From: Chroococcidiopsidaceae cyanobacterium CP_BM_ER_R8_30
GTDB lineage: Bacteria; Cyanobacteriota; Cyanobacteriia; Cyanobacteriales; Chroococcidiopsidaceae
Assembly (NCBI GenBank): GCA_019244235.1
Contig: JAFASY010000050.1
Location: forward strand, 1 to 39,527
Length of the DNA: 39,527 bases
Direction: 5' to 3'
The notes beneath the pieces were generated by a model. The model did not search any database. It was not told the DNA's origin and was given only the letters and a program-made list of their open reading frames with translations. Shown piece after piece: positions 7,610 through 17,108 of the stretch. The position numbers and the translations under genes were made by a program. Each line of letters begins with the position of its first letter. The first letter of the stretch is position 1.

Positions 7610-10600
7610 TCAAGACTCAACTGCACCTAGCGCTTTTAATGTTGCTTTCTGAGCTTCTGTTAAACCAGTTGAACCAGTGATATTCATACCTTCATAGGGT
7701 CTTTCGATGCTTAGTGTTTTGATACATTCACCTGTCTCGATCTCCCAAAACCGTATTGTCTGGTCGTCACTACCACTAACAATAACTTGCTTCAATTCTT
7801 GGGATTTATGGCGTAGGCGGGTGAAGGCAACTGAAAGCACCCAGCTTGTATGTCCACGCAATACTCTTAAAGCAAGACCTGTGTCTGTATCCCACACCCG
7901 CACTGTTTGGTCCATACTAGCGGTGGCTAAAGTATTACCATTTGGACTATAAGCAACCGAGGCAACCCAATTAGTATGCCCAGGAAGAATTTTACTGCAC
8001 TTACCATCTGAGACATCCCAAATTCTCACTGTCTGGTCGGCACTAGCGCTGGCTAGGTTTCGACCATCTGGGCTAAAAGCGATACACCACACCCAATGAA
8101 CATGTCCCTGTAGAACTTTGAGGCATTCACCAGTGCTAACATCCCAAAGCCTAATCGTTCGGTCAGCACCACAGCTAGCTAAAATCTCACCATCTGGGCT
8201 GTAAGCAACTGAAAGCACAAAACTGCTGTGTCCTAGTAGAACTTTGCAGTATTCACCAGTATTGATATTCCAGACTCTTACCGCTTGGTCTACACTGGCA
8301 ACCCCTACAGTAGTACCTTGTGGATTGTAGGTAATCGCAACGACCATGTTGGCGTGTCCCTTAAAGCTTCTTAAGCATTTACCATTGGAGACATCCCAGA
8401 TCTTAACTAGTAGGTCTGCACCTCCACTGGCTACAGTTTTCCCATCAGGACTGTAAGCAACGCCCCTGACCCAACTCGTATGCCCTTCAATAGTTCTCAA
8501 GCACTTACCATCTGAAACATTCCAGAGTCTTACCATCCGGTCTGTACTACCGCTGACAAGAGTTTCACCATCAGGGCTGATAGCAATAGAACACACCCCA
8601 CTACTGTATCCCTGAAAGGTTTTCAGACAGCTACCATCCGAGATATCCCAGACTTTTAGAGTTTGGTCTTCATCACTAGCAATTAGAGTATGATCTTGAG
8701 GGCTAAAGACAAGAGACCGAATCTCTCTACTATGTCCCTGTAAAGTTCTAACTTGCTGACCTGTACTGATATCCCACAGCTTTATTGTTCGATCAGAGCC
8801 ACCAATAGCTAGAATTTGATGGTGGGAACTGAAGGCAACAGGCCATGCCAACAAACTTTTTTTTCCGCTTAATATTGGTAACGTTTTCAAGCATTCACCC
8901 GTCTTAACGTTCCACAGTTTCACGGTTTGGTCTTCACTGGCACTGACTAGAGTCTTACTATCAGCACTAAAACTCACAAAAAAGACCGTCTCTTTATGTC
9001 CCTGCAAGGTTTTCAGACAATTACCAGTATTAATATCCCATAGTTTTATTGTTCGATCAGCACCACTGCTAACTAGGGTCTTGCCTTGTGGACTACAGGC
9101 AACAGACAATACCCAACTGCTGTGTCCCTGTAGAGTTTGATGGCACCTACCATCTGAGAGAGCCCACAGTTTTACGGTTCCATCTTCACCACCACTGACA
9201 AGAGTATTACCTTGCACATCACAGGCAACAGACAACACTACACCTATATGTCCCTGTAGAGTTTGGCGACAGCTACCATCTGAGAGAGCCCACAGTTTTA
9301 TGGTTCCGTCTTCACCACCACTAACGAGGGTATCACCTTGAAAACCAAAGGTAACAGCACGAGACCAACCCAAATGTCCATCCCAAACTAACAGTTGTTG
9401 TCCATCTGCAACTCGCCAAAGGCGAATCTTACTATGAGTATCAAATGTAGCTAGAAGTCTTCCATCTCGGCTAGCTGCCATGGCAAAAATGTAGCTAAAG
9501 TTCTCAGTAAAAATAGATTTCGCGAGATCGGAACCAGAGAAATTACAGAAATGTAAATCTAATCCTCGTAAGTCAGCCTGCCAAACCGTCAACATAGAAA
9601 AATCACGACCGCTTAAACCTATTTGCAACTGGCGCATTAGATTAAGAATATTACCAGCAGCATAGCCAGTTTCAAGGGGCGGTTTACCTTGTAAAAAGGA
9701 TAAGGTTTGCATTAGCTGCTCGTCAAGTTTATTGACGTTACCAAACACATGCAGTAGTTGTTTAATAATTGGCTTAGCAATTAAATTAATTTGAACATTT
9801 CTAATATAGTCTTTGACTTGGGCTTTAATCAAAGCATGTTTTTTGAGAAATGAGATTCTCTGACTAACAGTTTCTTCACAAACCTGCTCTATTACTAAAT
9901 TAGTAATATACCCTATAAGTACGGGATGTAATGTAAAAAGATCGGCTCTCTTCTCAATTAGCGATCGCCGTTTTAGAGATTCTAATGCCTCCAATAGCTG
10001 AAAAGATGCTATTGGTGATAAAAGATCTGATTTAATTTCTGCGATTGTAATAGGTTCACGATTAATAGCTAACCAGTGCATTATCTCAGCTTCCAACAAG
10101 GATAATCGAGCGTATTGCTGAGAGAGAAGAACTCTAATATCACCAAAGACTGCCGTTTGCTCTAATAAAAACTTAGAAATACTACAGTTGAACAAATCTC
10201 GGATTGTTGTGGAAACGATTTTCAAGGCAAGAGGATTTCCTGCATAATACTGAATGAGTTTTTCCCAGTCATCTTCCAAGCCAGAAAAGTTGCCTTTGCC
10301 TCGAAAAAATTCTTGTCCATCAGCTGTCGATAAACCTGATAACTGCAGGGATCGAATGGGGAAAGTTTTGCCTTCAAGGACTGCCACTTCTTTAGGCTTT
10401 TCTCGACTAGTTATTACCAAACAACTATTGTGACGCGATTCTCCAATTCGCTTGAAGAGTTCGCCATATCCCTCATATTCCTCAAGATAATATCCTGCCT
10501 GAAAATCATGGACTTCAGATGAATCATGACTACATAAAATAGTCTCCACATTGTCAAGTACAAGTAGGCAGCGAGATTTTTTTAGATAATCTAGCAGTTG

Positions 10601-11206
10601 CGATATGTTTGCACTTACCTCTCCAGATAACTCTGTTTCCTGCTGGTTGGATAGAAATTGAATCAAGCTAGAGAGAAGAGCTTCAATGGATGGAGCATTA
10701 TGAAGCGATCTCCAGATGATGTACTCAAATTGCGGCTGAACTTGCTCTGCTAACTTCACAGATAAAGCCGTTTTACCAATGCCACCAATTCCCAGAATTG
10801 CTACTAATCTACAGCGCTCTTGAACGATCCATTTCTCTAAAGCAGTCAGCTCAGCAGAGCGTCCGTAGAAAATTGAAGTGTCAATTGCTTCACCCCAATC
10901 TTGGTGACAAACGGTTGTTGATTGCAGTTTCCTTAAGGGAGTATAGGATCGCGTTTGCCAACGATTTATTGCTGAACGCAAGTTATTTTTTGTAACTCTC
11001 TCGCCCAAAGCCTCCGAGAGTAGCTTCCAAAGCTGGAAGCCAACATACTTAACGTAGCCATCATCATATCCCAAACTTTGAGCCATCTCTGGGTAACTCT
11101 TTCGTTCCCAAGATTGAAGAAAAACCGTTTTTTGTAAATCATTCAAAGACTCTTTGCCAAGAATCGCATCTATAGTAGCGAAGGCTTCTTCAACGTCATC
11201 TGTCAC
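7610..11206 (-). CDS. STAND NTPase with N-terminal helix-turn-helix-like region and 14 WD40 repeats
   Basis: This is a 1198-residue signalling ATPase. Residues 1-80 form a helical region resembling the helix-turn-helix modules at the front of many cyanobacterial NB-ARC proteins. The NB-ARC/STAND core has P-loop GIGGIGKT (139-146), Walker B LLVLDNVE (214-221) and the GNPLAL motif (323-328). From about residue 570 there are 14 WD40 units, each ending in forms such as [10 protein letters not shown], enough for two seven-bladed propellers. Such proteins act as ligand-sensing switches; in bacteria many serve in conflict, cell-death or antiphage roles, but no effector enzyme domain is visible here. 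It is a single gene, divergent from the psbA region. Two adjacent repeats are nearly identical at DNA level, showing recent repeat turnover. Confidence 0.9.
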   Translation of the reverse strand: MTDDVEEAFATIDAILGKESLNDLQKTVFLQSWERKSYPEMAQSLGYDDGYVKYVGFQLWKLLSEALGERVTKNNLRSAINRWQTRSYTPLRKLQSTTVCHQDWGEAIDTSIFYGRSAELTALEKWIVQERCRLVAILGIGGIGKTALSVKLAEQVQPQFEYIIWRSLHNAPSIEALLSSLIQFLSNQQETELSGEVSANISQLLDYLKKSRCLLVLDNVETILCSHDSSEVHDFQAGYYLEEYEGYGELFKRIGESRHNSCLVITSREKPKEVAVLEGKTFPIRSLQLSGLSTADGQEFFRGKGNFSGLEDDWEKLIQYYAGNPLALKIVSTTIRDLFNCSISKFLLEQTAVFGDIRVLLSQQYARLSLLEAEIMHWLAINREPITIAEIKSDLLSPIASFQLLEALESLKRRSLIEKRADLFTLHPVLIGYITNLVIEQVCEETVSQRISFLKKHALIKAQVKDYIRNVQINLIAKPIIKQLLHVFGNVNKLDEQLMQTLSFLQGKPPLETGYAAGNILNLMRQLQIGLSGRDFSMLTVWQADLRGLDLHFCNFSGSDLAKSIFTENFSYIFAMAASRDGRLLATFDTHSKIRLWRVADGQQLLVWDGHLGWSRAVTFGFQGDTLVSGGEDGTIKLWALSDGSCRQTLQGHIGVVLSVACDVQGNTLVSGGEDGTVKLWALSDGRCHQTLQGHSSWVLSVACSPQGKTLVSSGADRTIKLWDINTGNCLKTLQGHKETVFFVSFSADSKTLVSASEDQTVKLWNVKTGECLKTLPILSGKKSLLAWPVAFSSHHQILAIGGSDRTIKLWDISTGQQVRTLQGHSREIRSLVFSPQDHTLIASDEDQTLKVWDISDGSCLKTFQGYSSGVCSIAISPDGETLVSGSTDRMVRLWNVSDGKCLRTIEGHTSWVRGVAYSPDGKTVASGGADLLVKIWDVSNGKCLRSFKGHANMVVAITYNPQGTTVGVASVDQAVRVWNINTGEYCKVLLGHSSFVLSVAYSPDGEILASCGADRTIRLWDVSTGECLKVLQGHVHWVWCIAFSPDGRNLASASADQTVRIWDVSDGKCSKILPGHTNWVASVAYSPNGNTLATASMDQTVRVWDTDTGLALRVLRGHTSWVLSVAFTRLRHKSQELKQVIVSGSDDQTIRFWEIETGECIKTLSIERPYEGMNITGSTGLTEAQKATLKALGAVES

Positions 11207-11285
11207 AAAAACCTCGTCTCAAATTCTTATTTTAATAACTTTAGTATAACCCTCAAGCTAAAAATAGACTAGAAAGATGTAACTC

Positions 11286-11451
11286 TATACTAACCTTTAA
11301 TAACAGACAAATTTAAGCAAATGTCCTACTGTTAAGTTAGGTTGCTTCAAAAGGCGACTACTGACAGCTAAATTGTAATAGATGAAGTAGCTGTTATTGT
11401 TCTAATGATTGCTTAATAATAAAAGCGCTCTTATTAGAGGAGCGCTTTTTC
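11286..11451 (+). other. psbA-like leader joined to a terminator with no gene between
   Basis: This stretch resembles the psbA control region without psbA. Bases 11291-11372 align with the psbA leader at 11615-11700: both share TAATAAC(A/T)GACAAA, TGTTAA, GTTGCTT and AAAAGGC in the same order. About 50 bases later comes a terminator hairpin nearly identical to the one behind psbA. A possible -10 element TATACT lies at 11286-11291. It may be the scar of a deleted tandem psbA copy or may encode a short transcript of roughly 150 bases. In the rest of the 520-base gap (11207-11285 and 11452-11614) I see only A+T-rich DNA. Confidence 0.5.
11421..11451 (+). terminator. intrinsic terminator of the psbA-like leader cassette
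   Basis: The stem AAAAGCGCTC / GGAGCGCTTTTT encloses a loop of about nine bases and ends in a T-run. It matches the hairpin behind psbA (12879-12907) in stem, loop core TTATTA and T-tract. Confidence 0.75.
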
Positions 11452-11614
11452 TGTGTTCTTGATGTAATCTTAAAAAACTTTAATACTATTTTGTATAATT
11501 ACTGCAGCATTTAGTCTGCTATAACTATTTCCTAAAAAGACTTTCATGATCCAAAGCAGTATTAGGAAATTTAACGCAAAAATAACTTTTTAGCTAACTT
11601 ATTAACTTGAGTTT

Positions 11615-11726
11615 ATAACTTTTAATAACTGACAAAGCTGAATGCCTCTTTTATTGTTAACTTATGTTGCTTTATCAAAAGGCAACAACCTGATAGTCAA
11701 CATGTAACAGTGCAATCATTCAAATT
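11615..11726 (+). promoter_or_regulatory. psbA leader with conserved hairpin
   Basis: Upstream of psbA, GTTGCTTT and AAAGGCAAC (11666-11686) form a hairpin with a short loop. The homologous cassette at 11341-11358 keeps the pairing despite changes (GTTGCTT / AAGGCGAC, with an A-to-G change giving a G-U pair). Conservation of pairing supports a structured 5' untranslated region, as known for light-regulated psbA messages. TATAAC at 11614-11619 is a plausible but weak -10 element; I cannot place a good -35. No strong Shine-Dalgarno sequence precedes the ATG, as is common for psbA. Confidence 0.5.
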
Positions 11727-12824
11727 ATGACAACAACCATACAGAGACGCGAAAGCACATCTTTGTGGGAACAGTTCTGCGAGTGGGTAACATCCACCGA
11801 CAACCGCCTGTACATCGGCTGGTTCGGCGTATTGATGATCCCTACATTGCTAGCTGCCACAACCTGCTTCATCATCGCCTTCGTTGCAGCACCCCCAGTA
11901 GACATAGACGGCATCAGAGAGCCAGTAGCAGGTTCACTCCTGTACGGCAACAACATCATCACCGGAGCCGTAGTGCCATCATCCAACGCCATTGGTCTAC
12001 ACTTCTACCCGATCTGGGAAGCAGCCAGCCTAGACGAGTGGTTGTACAACGGTGGTCCCTACCAGCTAGTAGTATTCCACTTTTTGATTGGCATATTCTG
12101 CTACATGGGAAGGGAGTGGGAACTCAGCTACCGCCTAGGAATGCGTCCATGGATAGCAGTAGCATACAGCGCGCCAGTAGCAGCAGCGACAGCAGTATTC
12201 CTAATCTACCCACTGGGACAAGGGTCATTCAGTGATGGTATGCCCCTGGGAATCTCTGGAACATTCAACTTCATGTTCGTATTCCAAGCGGAGCACAACA
12301 TCCTGATGCACCCATTCCACCAGTTGGGAGTAGCAGGAGTATTTGGCGGAGCGCTATTCAGTGCCATGCACGGTTCATTGGTCACCTCCTCATTGGTTCG
12401 CGAGACCACAGAGAGCGAGAGCCAGAACTACGGATACAAGTTTGGGCAAGAGGAAGAGACCTACAACATCGTAGCCGCGCACGGTTATTTCGGTCGCTTA
12501 GTTGGACGGACAAACGAGGTAATCTTGGGAACCTACGCAAACAGCCGTACCTTACACTTCTTCCTAGCAGCTTGGCCAGTAGTGGGAATTTGGTTCACAG
12601 CCTTGGGCATTAGCACCATGGCATTCAACCTGAACGGATTCAACTTCAACCAGTCTGTCATTGACTCTCAAGGGCGCGTAATTAGCACCTGGGCAGACGT
12701 ACTTAACCGCGCCAATCTAGGAATGGAAGTGATGCACGAGCGCAACGCGCACAACTTCCCACTCGATCTCGCTGCGGGTGAAGTTATGCCGATTACTCTA
12801 TCTGCTCCTGCCATTCACAGCTAA
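11727..12824 (+). CDS. psbA: photosystem II D1 protein with an altered QB-site loop
   Basis: D1 is the thylakoid reaction-centre subunit that carries P680, TyrZ, the Mn4CaO5 ligands and the QB plastoquinone site. The protein has 365 residues against the usual 360. Donor-side residues are intact: Asp170 and Glu189, Tyr161, His190 and His198, and the C-terminal ligand series in [14 protein letters not shown]. Position 130 is Glu, as in high-light D1 forms, and Gly80, Phe158 and Thr286-equivalent are the standard residues rather than the low-oxygen D1' set. After Leu258 the usual loop IFQYASFNNSR is replaced by [16 protein letters not shown], so the Ser264-Phe265 pair that holds QB is missing. 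His215 and the His272 equivalent (His277) remain. A processed C-terminal tail follows Ala344-equivalent. It is probably one of several psbA genes in this genome. Confidence 0.93.
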   Translation: MTTTIQRRESTSLWEQFCEWVTSTDNRLYIGWFGVLMIPTLLAATTCFIIAFVAAPPVDIDGIREPVAGSLLYGNNIITGAVVPSSNAIGLHFYPIWEAASLDEWLYNGGPYQLVVFHFLIGIFCYMGREWELSYRLGMRPWIAVAYSAPVAAATAVFLIYPLGQGSFSDGMPLGISGTFNFMFVFQAEHNILMHPFHQLGVAGVFGGALFSAMHGSLVTSSLVRETTESESQNYGYKFGQEEETYNIVAAHGYFGRLVGRTNEVILGTYANSRTLHFFLAAWPVVGIWFTALGISTMAFNLNGFNFNQSVIDSQGRVISTWADVLNRANLGMEVMHERNAHNFPLDLAAGEVMPITLSAPAIHS

Positions 12825-12878
12825 GAAGTTCTCACTCAGTATTCAGTTGCCTAAGTGCCTGAACTGTAGCTAAATCTT

Positions 12879-12907
12879 AGCGCTCCTTATTAATAGGAGC
12901 GCTTTTT
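12879..12907 (+). terminator. psbA terminator
   Basis: AGCGCTCC and GGAGCGCT pair around a TTATTAATA-type loop and are followed by five T. It lies 55 bases after the psbA stop and touches the stop codon of the convergent gene. On the minus strand the same hairpin could also terminate that gene. Confidence 0.85.
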
Positions 12908-13476
12908 CATTTGTTCATATTGCGCTTCAGCCTATCTAGCTCATCCTGGGTTTCCCAGCGGCAAAATGTTTCTTCTAACACATCTGGCTGCTGAGAAGTG
13001 CCAGCTCGATTCCAGCCAGCCGTCTCCAATCGCTGTTCAGCTCGATAGCTGGTGCGAGCCGCTTGTGCCTGGGTTGCTTTGGCTTTGACTTCCTGTCGAC
13101 GCTGTTGGACACGGTGCAGAAGTTCCTTGGCTTGTGCAATCCGTTCTCTCAGCCCTTGCATATGTCCCCAGCGCTGATTCCCTTCACGCAGCAGCGCTGC
13201 TTCTCGCTCTTGTGCTGGTTGAGCTAAATCAAGTCTCCCTGCCGCCTTTGCCTTTTCAATTCTGATATGCCAGCGCTGGATTTCTTGAGCAGTCGCAAGG
13301 ATTTCTTCCTCTGCCTGCTTTTCTTGCAATTGCAGATCAGCAATTAACTTTAGAGTGTCTTCCTCTTGCTCACGCAACTGCTCTAAGAGAGCTTCTAACT
13401 CTAGATGAGGATTATTGCGTAAAAATTCTTCTAAACGGTTTTCCAAAAAACGGCTCAAGTCGTCGAATAAGCCCAC
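12907..13476 (-). CDS. TIGR04376-type conserved cyanobacterial coiled-coil protein
   Basis: This 189-residue protein is almost entirely predicted coiled coil, rich in Glu, Gln, Arg and Ala. The N-terminus (MGLFDDLSRFLENRLEEF, then NNPHLELEALLEQLREQEED) is what I recall for the cyanobacterial family TIGR04376. Members resemble PspA/Vipp1-like helical proteins in style, but I would not claim that function. No membrane segment or signal peptide is visible. It is convergent with psbA, sharing the terminator hairpin, and has the same orientation as mnmG with a 61-base gap. Function is unknown. Confidence 0.8.
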   Translation of the reverse strand: MGLFDDLSRFLENRLEEFLRNNPHLELEALLEQLREQEEDTLKLIADLQLQEKQAEEEILATAQEIQRWHIRIEKAKAAGRLDLAQPAQEREAALLREGNQRWGHMQGLRERIAQAKELLHRVQQRRQEVKAKATQAQAARTSYRAEQRLETAGWNRAGTSQQPDVLEETFCRWETQDELDRLKRNMNK

Positions 13477-13537
13477 AGCAAGGACCCCATAGCTAAGTTA
13501 TGCAATCTTCACATTAGCGGTTTTTTAGCCTGAGCGT

Positions 13538-15463
13538 CTATGCGAGAAGAGGTGATTCCTTTGGGGTAGAGGCACGTAAACGTAACTCCAGATAAACCAA
13601 TAAGGCATTGACATCCGCTGGATTCACCCCACCGATTCGAGCCGCCTGACCAATAGTTAAAGGTCTGACCTTAGCAAGTTTCTCTCGTGCCTCTTTTGAT
13701 AAGGTATCTATCACTGAGTAGTCTAGATCTGGAGGCAGTTTGCGGTTAGCTTGACGAGCAATCTGGTCGATCTGATTTTGCTGCCGTTGAAGATAGCCAG
13801 AATATTTAATATCAATTTCGACCCCTGCTTTTTCTGTTGCATCGAGAGCGGGTTGCGAGAGTCCATAACGCTCTAGATCGATGTAGTGAAACCCCGGTCG
13901 CCGCAGCAGATCGGCTAGGGTAATTGAGCCTTTAATGGCTTGCTGGGTGGCAGAAGCGATCGCTTGTCCGACGGACCCGTGTTCTTTGACTCTAACTGTA
14001 TGAAGTCGTTCTTTTTCTGCGACAATGTTTGCCTGTTTACGTGTAAAGATTGAGTACCGACGGTCATCAATCAAGCCTATCTGCCGTCCCAAAGGTGTCA
14101 GGCGCTGATCAGCATTATCTGAGCGCAGCAACAACCGATACTCAGAGCGGCTGGTGAGCATCCTGTATGGCTCTCGCAAGTCTTTAGTACATAGATCGTC
14201 AATCAGCGTCCCGATGTAGCTTTGCTCGCGGGGGAAAATTAGCATCTCCTGATGACGGACATAACGAGCAGCGTTAATTCCGGCAACAATGCCTTGAGCA
14301 GCAGCTTCTTCGTAGCCAGTCGTGCCATTGATTTGCCCAGCACAGAACAGCCCCTCAATCCGCTTAGTCATCAAAGTGGGGTAGCACTGAGTCGCAGGGA
14401 GGTAGTCATACTCCACAGCGTAGGCTGGGCGAAGCATCACGCAGTTTTCCATCCCTGGGAGCGATCGCAAGAGTTGCAGTTGAATAGCTTCGGGTAACCC
14501 AGTCGAAAATCCCTGGATATAGAGTTCTGGAATATCTCGACCTTCCGGCTCAATAAATATTTGATGGCTTTCCTTATCGACAAAGCGCACAATCTTATCT
14601 TCAATGCTGGGACAGTAGCGCGGTCCTTTAGCATCTACCCAGCCACCATAGACTGGCGACAGGTGCAAATTCTCCCGAATTAGTCGATGCGTTGCCTCTG
14701 TAGTGCGGGTAAGATAGCAATTCATCTGCTCTCTTTCTACCCAGACATCAGGATCAAAACTGAACCAGCGCAACTCAGCATCGCCAGGTTGAGGTTCCAA
14801 CTGACTATAGTCGAGCGATCGCTTATCCACCCTTGCTGGTGTCCCTGTCTTTAGCCGTCCCGTTTCAAAGCCTAATTGATTGAGAGTTTCTGTCAGTCCT
14901 TCAGCAGCAAATTCTCCTGCCCTACCCGCTGCCATAGATTTGTTTCCCACCCAAATGCGCCCACCCAGAAATGTTCCCGTTGTCAGCACCACAGCTGGAG
15001 CTTGGAACCCAACACCGAAGTAAGTTTCAACCCCGATCACTTCATCGTTGGCACCCAGTACTAAATCTGTCACCATACTTTCGCGGATTGCCAGATTTTC
15101 CTGGTTCTCGACAATCCCCTTCATGACTGCAGCATACTCCCGCTTATCAGTCTGCGCTCGCAACGCCCAGACAGCAGGTCCACGAGAGGAATTCAGTACT
15201 CGCTTTTGCAGATAGGTGCGATCCGCCATCTTGCCAATTTCCCCACCCAATGCATCCACTTCATGCGTTAACTGGGATTTAGCTGGACCACCCACAGCTG
15301 GGTTACAGGGTTGCCAAGCGATTTTGTCTAGGTTGAGGGTCAAAAGCAGAGTGCGACAACCCAGCCGCGCGGTAGCTAGGGCAGCCTCACAACCAGCATG
15401 ACCCGCACCCACTACTATGACATCAAAAGCATCTTGGAATTGAACGGATGTTGGCGATCTCAT
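13538..15463 (-). CDS. mnmG: tRNA uridine-5-carboxymethylaminomethyl modification enzyme MnmG
   Basis: With MnmE, this FAD enzyme installs the (carboxymethyl)aminomethyl group on U34 of certain tRNAs in the cytosol. The FAD-binding motif [12 protein letters not shown] is near the N-terminus, followed by family signatures [31 protein letters not shown] and the Cys-containing CPSIEDK. The C-terminal helical region ([30 protein letters not shown]) binds MnmE and tRNA in known homologues. I start at the ATG at 15463 (641 residues) because [19 protein letters not shown] fits cyanobacterial homologues. The frame is open to an ATG at 15496, which sits three bases after the preceding gene's stop and would add 11 residues. 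Confidence 0.95.
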   Translation of the reverse strand: MRSPTSVQFQDAFDVIVVGAGHAGCEAALATARLGCRTLLLTLNLDKIAWQPCNPAVGGPAKSQLTHEVDALGGEIGKMADRTYLQKRVLNSSRGPAVWALRAQTDKREYAAVMKGIVENQENLAIRESMVTDLVLGANDEVIGVETYFGVGFQAPAVVLTTGTFLGGRIWVGNKSMAAGRAGEFAAEGLTETLNQLGFETGRLKTGTPARVDKRSLDYSQLEPQPGDAELRWFSFDPDVWVEREQMNCYLTRTTEATHRLIRENLHLSPVYGGWVDAKGPRYCPSIEDKIVRFVDKESHQIFIEPEGRDIPELYIQGFSTGLPEAIQLQLLRSLPGMENCVMLRPAYAVEYDYLPATQCYPTLMTKRIEGLFCAGQINGTTGYEEAAAQGIVAGINAARYVRHQEMLIFPREQSYIGTLIDDLCTKDLREPYRMLTSRSEYRLLLRSDNADQRLTPLGRQIGLIDDRRYSIFTRKQANIVAEKERLHTVRVKEHGSVGQAIASATQQAIKGSITLADLLRRPGFHYIDLERYGLSQPALDATEKAGVEIDIKYSGYLQRQQNQIDQIARQANRKLPPDLDYSVIDTLSKEAREKLAKVRPLTIGQAARIGGVNPADVNALLVYLELRLRASTPKESPLLA

Positions 15464-15499
15464 GATCAGGGTTAAATTTGAGCAGCAAGGACTCATGCT

Positions 15500-16209
15500 T
15501 TATTCTAGCGGTTCTGGAGTTTTGACAAGAACATGGTCACTTTTTTCCCAAGGGGCTTTCTTCTTGAGCAATCGGCGCAGCTTGTCGGTCGGTGGTAAGG
15601 GCTCGTCTAGAAGTGCTTGAAACTTGGCGAACGTACCAGCATCAACTGTAAAAAATACCTGGTCTAGCAGCGCATCCTCATTAAGTTTTTGAACCGAACT
15701 CGCAAACTTATGAATACTTTTAAGCAGTATTAAAGAGAGGGACTTATTCTTGCTGACTGTACGAAAAGATAACAATAGTCTTTTAAGATTATGCCGTAGT
15801 CTTCTCTTGAATGCTTCATAGATAGCAGGAGAAACCTTCGATATATCTAAACAACCATCATAGTTTGGTAAAATATCTAGCACAGCTTTACTACCTTTAG
15901 TTAATTCTACTTTGGTTTTCGCTGGCAGTAAGTCCCAATTATCGTTAACATATTGATCTGCAAAATCAAAGGCTCTAGCTAATCCTTGAAGGTCTTTAAT
16001 AGCTTTTGTTTCAGGATCAATACTTTGAAGCAAAATTTTTCTAGCTTCTAAAAAATTTTTTGAAGTTCCTTCTTCACTACCCTTTTTAAAGGTGGGCAAA
16101 CTCTTATTTGGATTTTTTTTTGATTGCTAAATTGTTGAATATTAGCGTCAAATAATGCGAAGATGAACTCTCCTATTTCATCTTCAAAGACACTAATTGA
16201 GGCAACCAT
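15500..16209 (-). pseudogene. frameshifted gene with a DUF1778/TacA-like C-terminal tail
   Basis: The long open frame (15500-16099) has only a TTG start. Upstream in another frame, an ATG at 16209 with AGGG ten bases before it opens a coding-like stretch (MVASISVFEDEIGEFIFALF, then DANIQQFSNQKK). The two join if the run of nine A (minus strand, 16113-16121) is read with one extra A or a -1 slip, giving 236 residues. CAA AAA AAA A contains the slippery heptamer A AAA AAA. The body is predicted helical. The end, FFTVDAGTFAKFQALLDEPL then PTDKLRRLLKKKAPW, resembles the toxin-binding tail of DUF1778 (TacA) antitoxins, yet no GNAT toxin lies next to it. It could be a pseudogene, a case of programmed slippage, or a homopolymer sequencing error. 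Confidence 0.6.
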
Positions 16210-16283
16210 AGGAACTAAACCCTAAATGCGATGACTAAAAGACTGGTAACTAGACTAATAATAGAACTACCAACATCATAATT

Positions 16284-16500
16284 CTAGTATACTGGGGCAA
16301 GCATGACGACACTTTTTGAGAACAAACCTAGGTGACTGGAATCAGGAGATCTTTCCGGTCACATGTGAGCTGAAAAGCTTGCTTCATCGGTATGGGGTTC
16401 CGTTTGGAGGAAATCTTGCATCACAAACCCCCTTGTGCTAAGGACCAGTCTTCAGACGAGGCACTGTGCCCCCGTGCAACGCATGTCTAGAGCTAGGTAG
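16284..16500 (+). other. structured intergenic region, candidate non-coding RNA or leader
   Basis: The gap 16210-16624 has no credible reading frame but contains several hairpins. GTGACTGGA (from 16333) pairs with TCCGGTCAC over nine positions; AGCT-GAAA-AGCT has a GNRA loop; GGGGTT pairs with AACCCC; CACAA pairs with TTGTG. The region is less A+T-rich than flanking intergenic DNA. TATACT near 16287 on the plus strand is a possible -10 element. It could be a free small RNA or the 5' leader of the lipoprotein gene. I do not recognise it as tmRNA, RNase P RNA, SRP RNA or a known riboswitch. Confidence 0.35.
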
Positions 16501-16624
16501 AAAGTGTATATAAATCTTTCACAATTCTATACATAAATAAGGCACCATTCGTATTATTAATATTTAAAAGTTCTTGGACAACACAACTAGGACATTTTCA
16601 TCCCCAAACTTGATGCTTAAGCCA

Positions 16625-17011
16625 ATGAAAACTGCGATTGCTTCTCGTATAGCGGCTACTGCTGTGTCGCTTTCAGTAATTATTATCCTTTCTAGTTGCG
16701 GTGGCGGTAATAACGCTAACAACCCAAGCGGTAGTAATACTGAGAGTTCACCTAGCGCTAGTACGACTTCGCCCTCAGAGACAGCAACAACCTCACCTAG
16801 CTCATCCGCATCCCCAACTGCACAAACACAAGGTGTTGCACCTCAAGGAACAACCTGTCCAAGCGGCAATCCAATCAAGGCTGTCAATAGTAAAAGACTG
16901 GGAAAAATTGCCGTTACTACAAAGTCTCCAAATTATACCAAAACTAAGCCAGAAAAGTGCTTTCCTGATGTAGCAGCAGCCCAAAAAGCAGGCTATAAAG
17001 TTCCTAAGTAA
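16625..17011 (+). CDS. secreted lipoprotein with Ser/Thr-rich linker
   Basis: The product has a lipoprotein signal peptide: a basic start, a hydrophobic segment (AATAVSLSVIIILSSC) and a lipobox ending in Cys. The mature protein begins with Gly/Asn and then a 50-residue linker rich in Ser, Thr and Pro, typical of surface-exposed tethers. The C-terminal 45 residues have CPSGNPIKAVNSKRLGK, a YTKTKP turn and CFPDVAAAQKAGY. The spacing of these elements recalls the small metal-binding sunset/Ada-like module, and I infer only that. I start at ATG 16625 because it gives a normal signal-peptide length; the frame is open upstream to ATG 16613 and TTG 16574. Confidence 0.75.
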   Translation: MKTAIASRIAATAVSLSVIIILSSCGGGNNANNPSGSNTESSPSASTTSPSETATTSPSSSASPTAQTQGVAPQGTTCPSGNPIKAVNSKRLGKIAVTTKSPNYTKTKPEKCFPDVAAAQKAGYKVPK

Positions 17012-17108
17012 AGTAGGGTGCTGACGATTGCTCCAACTAAAATCCTAGGCGATACCCGCTGCCACAAAACTCTAAAATCGAGAGGAGAAGGACTTTTGGG
17101 CTTGGGGC

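Noticed and set aside
7398-7652. 84-codon plus-strand frame across the repeat and the end of the WD40 gene
   Set aside because: It overlaps the WD40 coding sequence, reads through repeat-like DNA and has no family features.
11765-12235. 156-codon frame inside psbA and other long antisense or out-of-frame reading frames in conserved genes
   Set aside because: They are by-products of the codon use of psbA and other strong genes; none has a recognisable motif or its own ribosome site.
11727-12824. Far-red ChlF-type or sentinel D1 as an explanation for the odd psbA
   Set aside because: Those forms lose or change Mn-cluster ligands; here Asp170, Glu189 and the C-terminal ligand series are all intact.
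16343-16480. Cobalamin-riboswitch-like strings: CAGGAGATC and later GCCCCCGTGCAAC
   Set aside because: Their order is the reverse of the B12 riboswitch, the flanking conserved blocks are missing, and the downstream gene has no cobalamin link.
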